From Sphingomonas abaci (GTDB lineage Bacteria > Pseudomonadota > Alphaproteobacteria > Sphingomonadales > Sphingomonadaceae), in NCBI RefSeq assembly GCF_014199625.1, contig NZ_JACHNY010000003.1, forward strand, positions 310,001 to 374,000: a stretch of DNA of 64,000 nucleotides, written 5' to 3'. Every line of letters starts with the position of its first letter. The stretch's first letter is position 1. The translations under genes were made by a program, and so were the position numbers. Below, piece after piece: positions 15,666 through 24,109 of the stretch. The notes under the pieces are model-generated. The model was given only the letters and a program-made list of their open reading frames with translations, was not told where the DNA came from and did no database searches.

Positions 15666-16310
15666 ATGGACGGGCGCGGATGGCGGGACTGGCCGGCCAC
15701 GGCAATCATCGCCGCGGTCACGACGGTCGTGTCGCTGTGGCTCGTCTATAGTGGGCAGCTCGATGCGGCGGCGGTCAAGGCGGGGGTGATTCCGCTGCGC
15801 CTGACCTCGCCGGGCCTGTTCGACCCGGCGTTGTTCCCGGTTCCGGCCTGGGCGACGCCGTTGACCGCGACGTTGGTCCATGGCGGGCTGGCGCATCTCG
15901 GCTTCAACCTGGTGATGCTCGTCTTTTGCGGGCAGGCGGTGGAGCGGGCGATCGGGGCGGGGCCGCTGGCGCTCCTCTATGGGGTCGGTGCTTATGCCGG
16001 CGCGGCCGTTCATTGGCTGTTCGATCCGCAATCCGCCCTGCCGATGATCGGCGCGAGCGGCGCGATCTCCGCCGTTGTCGGGGCCTATGCGCTGCTATAC
16101 GGCGAGCGGCGGGCAAAGGCGCTCGGGCCAGTGCCCGCGCATCTGGTGCATGTGCTGTGGCTGGCCGCCGCCTGGATCGGCATCCAGTTCCTGATCGCGG
16201 TTGCCGGCATGGGCGGCGTCAGCGTCGCGATCGGCGCGCATATCGGCGGGTTCCTCGCCGGCCTCGCCCTGGCGCGACCGTTGCTGCTGTGGAACCACCG
16301 CCACGCGTGA
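15666..16310 (+). CDS. Rhomboid family intramembrane serine protease
   Basis: This 214-residue membrane protein has about six hydrophobic helices. It carries the rhomboid active-site features: HxxxN (H77, N81), the nucleophile S131 in GASG, and H192 in AHIGGFLAG. These residues support proteolytic activity within the membrane; substrates are unknown. It is only 5 bases downstream of greA, so the pair is likely one transcript, although no functional link is evident. Confidence 0.88.
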   Translation: MDGRGWRDWPATAIIAAVTTVVSLWLVYSGQLDAAAVKAGVIPLRLTSPGLFDPALFPVPAWATPLTATLVHGGLAHLGFNLVMLVFCGQAVERAIGAGPLALLYGVGAYAGAAVHWLFDPQSALPMIGASGAISAVVGAYALLYGERRAKALGPVPAHLVHVLWLAAAWIGIQFLIAVAGMGGVSVAIGAHIGGFLAGLALARPLLLWNHRHA

Positions 16311-16358
16311 GGGCCGCGAAAGCCTCCCAAGGATCACGTTTTCGGGAAGCGGGCGGAG

Positions 16359-16451
16359 CCGTGCTCCTGCATGGGCAGGGGCCTTAGGGTTCGGAAGAAC
16401 AACGCGGGGCGGTATCCGTAACCCTAAGCTAGTGCCTTTGCAGGAGCATGG
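16359..16451. repeat. Intergenic inverted repeat, family B
   Basis: The two ends of this 93-base element are inverted copies: TGCTCCTGCA near the left end and TGCAGGAGCA near the right. Inside them TTAGGGTT faces AACCCTAA. It fills the space between the convergent rhomboid and DUF4170 genes. No second copy is evident in this window; the element at 58664 begins with a similar CCGTGCTCC motif. Confidence 0.65.
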
Positions 16452-16514
16452 AAGGATGTTGCGTGGCGAGCGTGACTCACACGCCGTGCTGCGGGCCGGC
16501 TTGGGCCCCGGATT

Positions 16515-16742
16515 TCAACCCGCCGGCGTGAGTTGGTCGGGCTCCAGCAGGCGATGCAGGTGGACGACCACGAAGCGCATTTCCGCGTCGTCGACGGTGC
16601 GCTGCGCGGCGGCACGCCAGGCCTTTTCGGCGCTGGCGTAATCGGGGAAGATGCCGACCACTTCCAGGGCCGAGGGATCGGCGAAGTCGAGCGTTTGCGG
16701 ATCGCGGACCCGGCCGCCGAAGACGAGATGAAGCTTGCTCAT
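16515..16742 (-). CDS. DUF4170 domain-containing small protein
   Basis: This 75-residue protein starts MSKLHLVFGGRV and contains VVGIFPDYASAEKAWRAAAQ and MRFVVVHLHRLL, which are the conserved blocks of the alphaproteobacterial DUF4170 family. It has no signal peptide or membrane segment, and its function is unknown. It lies 65 bases downstream of the four-gene operon, on the same strand, behind a hairpin. Confidence 0.8.
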   Translation of the reverse strand: MSKLHLVFGGRVRDPQTLDFADPSALEVVGIFPDYASAEKAWRAAAQRTVDDAEMRFVVVHLHRLLEPDQLTPAG

Positions 16743-16762
16743 ATCGTCTCTTCTAGAGGGAA

Positions 16763-16789
16763 GCGGTGCGGGTTTGAACCCCGCACCGC
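16763..16789 (-). terminator. Hairpin after the four-gene operon
   Basis: A perfect 10-base-pair stem (16763-16772 with 16780-16789, GCGGTGCGGG and its complement) surrounds a 7-base loop. It lies 19 bases beyond the operon's last stop. On the minus strand it is followed by TTCCCTC rather than a clean T run, so it may be a weak terminator or an attenuator ahead of the DUF4170 gene. Confidence 0.5.
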
Positions 16790-16807
16790 AATAACGCGCT
16801 GGGACGT

Positions 16808-17248
16808 TTACGCGGCGTCGACCTTGCGCGCCGACTGGACTGCGGCGGTGCCGGCGCTGCTGAGTGCGCGGATCACGCCGTCGAACAGGTCCTTGCCGCG
16901 ATCCTTGGCGGCGCTCTTGGTCAGGCCGGCGGAGTCGAGTTCCTGATAGCCCGCATCCTTGGCGGCGGCGAACGCCTGGCGCGCGGTCTCGCTGAGCCTG
17001 GTGCCGAGCGGACCAAGCAGCTCCTTCTCCTTGGCGGAGCGGGGGAGCAACGCGCCGATCACCACGCCGAGCGCGAGGCCGCCTGCGAGCACCAGCAGTG
17101 GATTGGCCTCGATCTCATGGGCGGCGCGGTGCGCGGCGTCCTGCACGCTGTCCTTGGACGCGGCGAGCGTCTCGGCCGCCTTGTCGCGGGCGTCGTGATA
17201 GACATGCGACACGGTGTCGCGGGCATGATCGTAGCGGCTGTCGGTCAT
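16808..17248 (-). CDS. YqjD/ElaB/DUF883-like membrane-anchored protein
   Basis: The 146-residue protein has a long amphipathic, Ala/Asp/His-rich N-terminal helix (residues 1-48), one glycine-zipper hydrophobic segment (LLVLAGGLALGVVIGALLP, about 51-69), then another charged helix to the C-terminus. This architecture resembles the YqjD/ElaB/DUF883 group of inner-membrane proteins made under stress or in stationary phase. The family call is by architecture, not strong identity. It is the last of four overlapping genes; its ATG overlaps the previous stop as ATGA. Confidence 0.6.
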   Translation of the reverse strand: MTDSRYDHARDTVSHVYHDARDKAAETLAASKDSVQDAAHRAAHEIEANPLLVLAGGLALGVVIGALLPRSAKEKELLGPLGTRLSETARQAFAAAKDAGYQELDSAGLTKSAAKDRGKDLFDGVIRALSSAGTAAVQSARKVDAA

Positions 17249-17586
17249 GATTCGATCCTCGAAAGCGAAGGGTTGGTGGGCGATGACGCCGAGCGGACCT
17301 GGGCAGGCACAGGCTTGCGGCGCTGGCGGCGGCGGCGAACCGCGGCAATCTGCTGCCCGGCGAGTAGCAGTCCGAACAGGCCGGCGATCCCCGCCACGAG
17401 CGACGGGTTACGGCGCATCTGCTCGAGCCCTGCGAAAGCGGCGGCGGTGCTGGCGTCGCGCGCCTCGTCCGCCAGCAGCTTAGGGTCGAGCCGTGCCTGG
17501 ACATCGGTCCAGGTGGCGGACAGGCGCGCACGGGCTTCGACGGCCTGGGCCTCGGCGGCGGCGAGCGAACGCTTGGCTGCGGTCAT
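17245..17586 (-). CDS. Small single-span protein of the stress-type operon
   Basis: The 113-residue protein has an N-terminal Ala/Glu/Arg-rich helix, one hydrophobic segment with glycines (VAGIAGLFGLLLAG near residues 63-76), and a strongly basic cluster directly after it (RRRRQRRK). It resembles DUF3618-type proteins that accompany holin-like and YqjD-like genes in alphaproteobacteria; function is unknown. It overlaps both neighbours by 4 bases, so the three are translationally coupled. Confidence 0.55.
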   Translation of the reverse strand: MTAAKRSLAAAEAQAVEARARLSATWTDVQARLDPKLLADEARDASTAAAFAGLEQMRRNPSLVAGIAGLFGLLLAGQQIAAVRRRRQRRKPVPAQVRSASSPTNPSLSRIES

Positions 17587-17933
17587 GCGCGATGGTCCGG
17601 CTGGGTGTGGACGGGGCTGGCGAGCTTGCCCTTGCCGATCAGGCCGAACACAGCCGCCAGGACAAAGACGATGCCGACGACGATGGCGGTCCCGCCGAGA
17701 GGCCCGATAAGTGTCGCCAGCGACAGGATCAGGCCAACCAGCAGAGCGATCAGACCCGCCAGCGCAAGCACACCGGCGATCGCGAAGAAGATCGTCGCCG
17801 ATCGATAGGCATCGACCCGCTCAGCCGCCTTGGCCTTGTAGAGCGCGATCTCCGCCGAGACGACCGATCGGCCGTCGTCGACCAGCCGGCCGACCAGCGC
17901 GGCGACGCCGTCCTCCTGTCCGAACACCCGCAT
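17583..17933 (-). CDS. Putative holin-superfamily-3 (Phage_holin_3_6/DUF1469-like) membrane protein
   Basis: This 116-residue protein has an N-terminal amphipathic helix and two strong transmembrane segments (about residues 47-70 and 75-98), a layout shared with the Phage_holin_3_6/YqjE family. Chromosomal members of that family stand next to YqjD- and DUF3618-like genes, exactly as here. They are not evidence of a prophage. The start overlaps nothing upstream; a 5-base gap separates it from the first gene of the operon. Confidence 0.65.
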   Translation of the reverse strand: MRVFGQEDGVAALVGRLVDDGRSVVSAEIALYKAKAAERVDAYRSATIFFAIAGVLALAGLIALLVGLILSLATLIGPLGGTAIVVGIVFVLAAVFGLIGKGKLASPVHTQPDHRA

Positions 17934-17938
17934 CCGGA

Positions 17939-19921
<1,983 letters not shown>

Positions 19922-19931
19922 TCGGCAGGCG

Positions 19932-20249
19932 ATGCGCAGGAAGAAGACCAGCGTTCGTGACGTCCTCCGCCGCGCGGCCCTGCCCGCGGCGGTGTTCGTC
20001 GTCCTGGCCTTTTTCGGCGCCTATGCGGTGGCCGGGCCGAACGGCGTGCTGGCCTATGGCGACTACAAGCGCCAGCTCGCCAAGCGCGAGCGCGACTATG
20101 CCGTGCTCGACAAACAGCGGACGGTGCTGCGCAACCGCGTCGCGCTACTCGATCCCGACCATGCAAATCCGGACATGGTCGACGAGATGGTGCGCAAGGA
20201 ACTGAACGTCGCGCACCCGGACGAGATGATCGTGCCGCTGAACAAGTGA
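19932..20249 (+). CDS. ftsB: FtsB/DivIC-type septum formation initiator
   Basis: This 105-residue bitopic protein has a short basic cytosolic end, one transmembrane helix (about residues 17-37), a periplasmic coiled coil (GDYKRQLAKRERDYAVLDKQ), and a C-terminal block with ELNVAHPDEMIV. That is the FtsB plan, in which the protein links FtsL and FtsQ in the divisome. Location directly after eno is the conserved FtsB context in proteobacteria. Confidence 0.88.
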   Translation: MRRKKTSVRDVLRRAALPAAVFVVLAFFGAYAVAGPNGVLAYGDYKRQLAKRERDYAVLDKQRTVLRNRVALLDPDHANPDMVDEMVRKELNVAHPDEMIVPLNK

Positions 20250-20253
20250 TGCG

Positions 20254-20278
20254 CCGCCCCCGGACGCGCCGGGGGCGG
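20254..20278. terminator. Hairpin between convergent ftsB and hydrolase genes
   Basis: A perfect 10-base-pair GC stem (20254-20263 with 20269-20278) encloses the loop ACGCG, 4 bases after the ftsB stop. There is no T run on either side, so it may act as a factor-dependent or bidirectional terminator. Confidence 0.5.
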
Positions 20279-20290
20279 GTGGTGCCGAAC

Positions 20291-21118
20291 TCAGTGACCC
20301 AGGAAGGTCAGCAGGTCGCGGGTCAGCCGATCGCTTTCGGTGACATTCAGGCCGTGCGGCGCGCCGTCATATTCCACAAGCTGGCTGTTCGCGATCCCGG
20401 CCGCCGCGGCGCGGGCCGAGGCATCGATCGGCACCGTCTGGTCGCCGGTGCCATGAACGATCAGCGTGGGTACGCGGAAGGCGGGCAGGTCGGGGCGGAA
20501 ATCGGTGTGGCTGAACGCCTGAGCGCAGGCCAGCGTCGGCTTGAGGCCGGCCATCAACGCCAGATTGGTCGAATATTCCACCACATCGTCGCTCACCGGG
20601 CTGGTGATGTAGCCGACGCCGTAGAATTGCGGCACGAAGGTGTGGCGGAAGAATTTGGCCCGGTCCTTGACGATGCCATCGGCGATCTGGTCGAAGGTGG
20701 ATTGCGGCGTGCCGTCCGGATTGTCGTCGGTCTTGAGCATATAGGGCACGACCGACGAGATCAGGCCGGCCGCGACCACGCCCTGACCGTCATGCCGGCT
20801 CATGTAGCGCGCGACCTCGCCGCCGCCCATCGAGAAGCCGATGATGGTGGCATCCTGGTCGGCGCCCGCCGCCTTCATCACATCGGCCAGGTCGTCCGAC
20901 AGCGTGTCATAGTCATAGCCGGACCAGGGCTGGCCCGACCGGCCGAAGCCTCGCCGGTCATAGGCGATGGCGCGGAACCCCGCCTCCGCCAGCGCCATCG
21001 CCTGCGCATCCCAGCTATCGGCGTTGAGCGGCCAGCCATGGAGCAGGATCACGGGCCGGCCGCTGCCCCAATCCTTGACATACAGGTCGGTCCCGTCGCG
21101 CGTCTTGATATAGGGCAT
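20291..21118 (-). CDS. Alpha/beta hydrolase, non-haem chloroperoxidase-like
   Basis: The 275-residue protein has the alpha/beta hydrolase fold: LLHGWPLNADSW oxyanion region near residue 25, nucleophile S96 in GFSMGG, the acid in GTGDQTVPID, and the histidine in GAPHGLN. The GFSMGGGEVARY context is typical of cofactor-free haloperoxidases and esterases. The real substrate is not predictable. No signal peptide is present, so it is probably cytosolic. The ATG at 21118 gives the canonical MPYIKTRDGTDLYVKDWG start. Confidence 0.88.
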   Translation of the reverse strand: MPYIKTRDGTDLYVKDWGSGRPVILLHGWPLNADSWDAQAMALAEAGFRAIAYDRRGFGRSGQPWSGYDYDTLSDDLADVMKAAGADQDATIIGFSMGGGEVARYMSRHDGQGVVAAGLISSVVPYMLKTDDNPDGTPQSTFDQIADGIVKDRAKFFRHTFVPQFYGVGYITSPVSDDVVEYSTNLALMAGLKPTLACAQAFSHTDFRPDLPAFRVPTLIVHGTGDQTVPIDASARAAAAGIANSQLVEYDGAPHGLNVTESDRLTRDLLTFLGH

Positions 21119-21171
21119 TGATATGCTCCGGCTTTGTTGCGGGGCAGGAACGCCGCTGCGGAGCCGCTGTT

Positions 21172-21199
21172 CCGCCGCCCGCACTGGCGCGGGCGGCGG
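21172..21199 (+). promoter_or_regulatory. Perfect hairpin in the leader of the DUF885 gene
   Basis: An 11-base-pair perfect GC stem (21172-21182 with 21189-21199, CCGCCGCCCGC and complement) encloses ACTGGC. It lies 41 bases before the DUF885 start, in the divergent intergenic region. It could be an attenuating leader structure or a chance GC palindrome. Confidence 0.35.
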
Positions 21200-21239
21200 T
21201 GGAGTGGCAGCATCGCCCGATACGAATCACGGAGGAATG

Positions 21240-22994
21240 ATGAAGGGGTTGAGGTTGGTCATGGCCGCGAGCATGCTCGCCGGCCTGGGTGGGGGCGGGG
21301 CCCTGCCCGTGGAGGCGCAGAGGCCGCGCGCGGCGACGATGCCGGCCGCGTCCACGCCGGCGGGGGCACGGCGCTGGCCCGCGTTCCGCGACGCGTTTAT
21401 GGAGGAGCTGTTCCGGCTCGATCCGAATTTCGCTGTCTATGAGGGCCGGCATGATTTCGACGGCCAGATCCAGGACTGGAGCCCGGCTGGATTGAAGCGG
21501 CTGGGCGATTTCTATCGCCGCTCGATCGCCGCCGCGCGCGCGATGCCGGTCCGCGGCCTGAACCGAGACGAGCGGTTCGAACGCGATTATCTCGTGCAGG
21601 TGGCGCAAGGCCGGCTGTTCTGGCTGGAGGACGCCGACCAGCCGCACACCAACCCCGCCTGGTATGTCGGGACGCTCGACCCCAACGTCTATATCGCGCG
21701 CAACTATGCCGATGCGGCGACGCGGGCGCGGGCCTTGACCGCCTTCCTGCGCAACGTGCCGGCGGCGGCGGGGAATATCCGCGCCAATCTGAAGACGCCG
21801 ATGCCGCTCAGCTTCGCCAATTATGGCGCGGCGGCGTTCAACGGCTTCGCGGACTATTACGCCAAGGACGCGGTGGCGGCCTTCGCCTCGGTCAAGGACG
21901 CGGCGATCCAGCGCGACCTACGCATGGCGGCGACCAGCGCCGCGGCCGCGGTGAAGGCGCTGGGCGGCTGGCTGGAGTCGCAACGGCCGGTGGCGAACGA
22001 GGCGTTCGCGCTTGGCGCGCCGCGCTTCCAGCGGATGCTGGCAGCGACCGAGGGGGTGACGACGCCGCTCGCCACGCTGGAGGCGGCGGGCCGCGCCGAC
22101 CTGGCGCGCAATCGCGCGGCCTTGGTCGCCGCCTGCGCCCAGTTCGCGCCGGGCCTGACCGTGCCGGCCTGTGTCGACAAGATGGCGGCGAACAAGCCCA
22201 AGGACGGCCCCGTGGCCGAGGCGCGGCGGCAATTGCCGACCCTGCGCGCCTTCGTCACCGCGCACGACCTGGTCACCATCCCCGGCACCGAACAGGCGCT
22301 GGTCGAGGAAAGCCCGCCCTATAACCGGCAGAACAGCGCCTATATCGACCCGCCGGGGCCGTTCGAGCACAACATCCCGTCCGTCTACTACATCTCGCCG
22401 CCCGATCCCGCCTGGGACAAGGCGACGCGCGACGCGTTCGTGCCGGGCGTCGACGACCTGCTCTTCACGTCTGTGCATGAGGTGATGCCGGGGCATTTCC
22501 TCCAGTTCCTCCATGCCAACCGCTCGCCCTCGCTCTTCGGACGGGTGTTCGTCGGCTATGCCTTCGCGGAGGGCTGGGCCCATTATGCCGAGGAGATGAT
22601 GTGGGAAGCGGGACTGGGCGATGGCGATCCCCAGGTCCATATCGGCCAGCTCTCCAACGCGCTGCTGCGCGACTGCCGCTTCCTGTCGGCGATCGGGCTG
22701 CACGCGCGCGGCATGACCCAGGAACAGTCGCGTCGCATGTTCGTCGAGCAATGCTATCAGGACGAGGGCAATGCGCGCCAGCAGTCGGCGCGCGGCACCT
22801 ATGACCCGGCCTATCTCAACTATACGATGGGCAAGCTGATGATCCGCCGACTGCGCGCCGACTGGACCGCGCGCCATGGCGGTCGGGCGGGGTGGAAGGC
22901 GTTCCACGACCAGTTCCTGAGCTATGGCGGCCCGCCGATCCCGCTGGTCCGCCAGATGATGATGAACGAGCCGAGCGCCCGCGCGATCTTCTGA
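21240..22994 (+). CDS. DUF885 family secreted metallopeptidase-like protein
   Basis: The 584-residue protein starts with a signal peptide (about the first 28 residues, ending near VEAQ). It carries the DUF885 metal site HEVMPGHFLQ (HExxxGH) with EGWAHYAEEM about 35 residues later, plausible zinc ligands of a gluzincin-like peptidase. It is likely periplasmic and may cleave peptides. Two adjacent ATGs at 21237 and 21240 follow GGAGG at 21231-21235; the second has the better spacing and is used here. The gene ends before a strong bidirectional terminator. Confidence 0.85.
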   Translation: MKGLRLVMAASMLAGLGGGGALPVEAQRPRAATMPAASTPAGARRWPAFRDAFMEELFRLDPNFAVYEGRHDFDGQIQDWSPAGLKRLGDFYRRSIAAARAMPVRGLNRDERFERDYLVQVAQGRLFWLEDADQPHTNPAWYVGTLDPNVYIARNYADAATRARALTAFLRNVPAAAGNIRANLKTPMPLSFANYGAAAFNGFADYYAKDAVAAFASVKDAAIQRDLRMAATSAAAAVKALGGWLESQRPVANEAFALGAPRFQRMLAATEGVTTPLATLEAAGRADLARNRAALVAACAQFAPGLTVPACVDKMAANKPKDGPVAEARRQLPTLRAFVTAHDLVTIPGTEQALVEESPPYNRQNSAYIDPPGPFEHNIPSVYYISPPDPAWDKATRDAFVPGVDDLLFTSVHEVMPGHFLQFLHANRSPSLFGRVFVGYAFAEGWAHYAEEMMWEAGLGDGDPQVHIGQLSNALLRDCRFLSAIGLHARGMTQEQSRRMFVEQCYQDEGNARQQSARGTYDPAYLNYTMGKLMIRRLRADWTARHGGRAGWKAFHDQFLSYGGPPIPLVRQMMMNEPSARAIF

Positions 22995-23010
22995 TCCGGA
23001 TGGGCACGAC

Positions 23011-23046
23011 AAAGGGGCCGGAAGCATGATGCCTCCGGCCCCTTTT
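23011..23046. terminator. Bidirectional terminator
   Basis: A 16-base-pair stem (23011-23026 with 23030-23045, one wobble) has a 3-base loop, with A residues on the left and TTTT on the right. It lies 17 bases after the DUF885 stop and 19 bases before the stop of the convergent PEP-CTERM gene, and can serve both. Confidence 0.9.
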
Positions 23047-23064
23047 CGCGTCCCGGTGATCGGG

Positions 23065-23817
23065 TCAGGCGGTGACGACCGTCGCGCGGACCTTGCGGCG
23101 GCGCATCGTCGCGCCGACCATGGCCAGGCCGCAGAACATCAGCGCCCAGGTCGAGGGCTCCGGCACCGCCGTCGCGTCGCCCATGCCGGTGAAGTAGCCG
23201 ACCGTGTGGTTGTCCGATTCATAGCCGCCGACCTGCGGCGTTTCCGCGAAGACGATCTTGTCGAACGTGCCGTTGGTGTCGAAGAAGTTGAGGAAGGCGT
23301 AGGGCTCGCTGGTGTTGCCGCTCTTGGCCGGGTTCGGATTGCCGTAATAGCCCGGCTTGTCGGTGAACAGGTTGGCGATCTGCGCGGCGGAGAAGGTGAA
23401 GACGCTGGCGCCGTTCTTGTAGAAGGTCAGCTGGTTGCCGCGGTCCAGGGCCGAGAGCCAGAAGCCGAAATAGTTGATGCCGCGGCTGTCGGTGGTCGTC
23501 AGGTCAAGCGAATAGCCGGTGCCCGAAAAGGTCGAGGCATAGTTGCCGGTGCCGCCCGCGCCGCCGAAGACATCGGCAGAGTTGACGCCGACATTGGTGT
23601 AGGTGCCGGAGATGACCCCCTTGGAGCCGAAGTCGGTCTTGAAGCTCTGCGTACCCGTGGCGCGACCGTCGAAGGTCTCGACGCCCTTGGTCGCGAAAGT
23701 CGCGGTCGTGTTCTGCGCGCCGGCGGCTTCGTAGCTGACCTTGAAGTCAGCGGCCTGGGCGGCACCGGGCAGGATCGCGGCGGCGGCGACGGCGAGCGTG
23801 GTGTAGAAGAGCTTCAT
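23065..23817 (-). CDS. PEPxxWA-CTERM sorting domain protein
   Basis: The 250-residue protein has an N-terminal signal peptide (cleavage probably after AAQA near residue 23) and a Gly/Thr/Asn-rich beta-type middle. Its C-terminus is VPEPSTWALMFCGLAMVGA followed by MRRRK: the PEP motif, a membrane helix, and a basic tail, recognised by exosortase systems. It is probably exported and anchored or processed at the outer surface. No exosortase gene is in this window. The ATG at 23817 follows GAGGGAAA on the minus strand. Upstream DNA is unusually AT-rich. Confidence 0.88.
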   Translation of the reverse strand: MKLFYTTLAVAAAAILPGAAQAADFKVSYEAAGAQNTTATFATKGVETFDGRATGTQSFKTDFGSKGVISGTYTNVGVNSADVFGGAGGTGNYASTFSGTGYSLDLTTTDSRGINYFGFWLSALDRGNQLTFYKNGASVFTFSAAQIANLFTDKPGYYGNPNPAKSGNTSEPYAFLNFFDTNGTFDKIVFAETPQVGGYESDNHTVGYFTGMGDATAVPEPSTWALMFCGLAMVGATMRRRKVRATVVTA

Positions 23818-23946
23818 GATGTGTTTCCCTCTGAATATGGAAAGTTTATATTCAGGCAGTCGTCGCGGCAATGCTTGATGCGACAAGCATTCGGGGAAAG
23901 CTGTGCCAGCCGGAGAAATGACATGGTTAATCGCGTGATTGCGTCG

Positions 23947-23980
23947 TTGATAATTATAGTTAACTGGAAACTTATTATAG
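23947..23980 (-). promoter_or_regulatory. AT-rich promoter region of the PEP-CTERM gene
   Basis: Within this AT-rich patch, exceptional for this GC-rich sequence, the minus strand contains two perfect TATAAT hexamers (23979-23974 and 23958-23953). Neither has a strong -35 at 17 bases. The region lies 136-162 bases upstream of the PEP-CTERM start. The plus strand has TTGATA at 23947-23952, which could serve the divergent S9 peptidase gene. Confidence 0.4.
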
Positions 23981-24109
23981 AAAATCTATGAACAACTGGC
24001 ATGTGCCCCGCGCTGGTGCCGCTGGCCAGATCGGCGACGCGAATCGGTATGGATTGCAGGGACGTGCGTCACGGGGCACAGTCCGCCCCATTCACAACAA
24101 GGGGTGATT

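Noticed and set aside
17583..17933. A prophage signal from the holin-like protein
   Set aside because: No terminase, capsid, integrase or lysis gene is near; this holin superfamily is common in chromosomal stress clusters.
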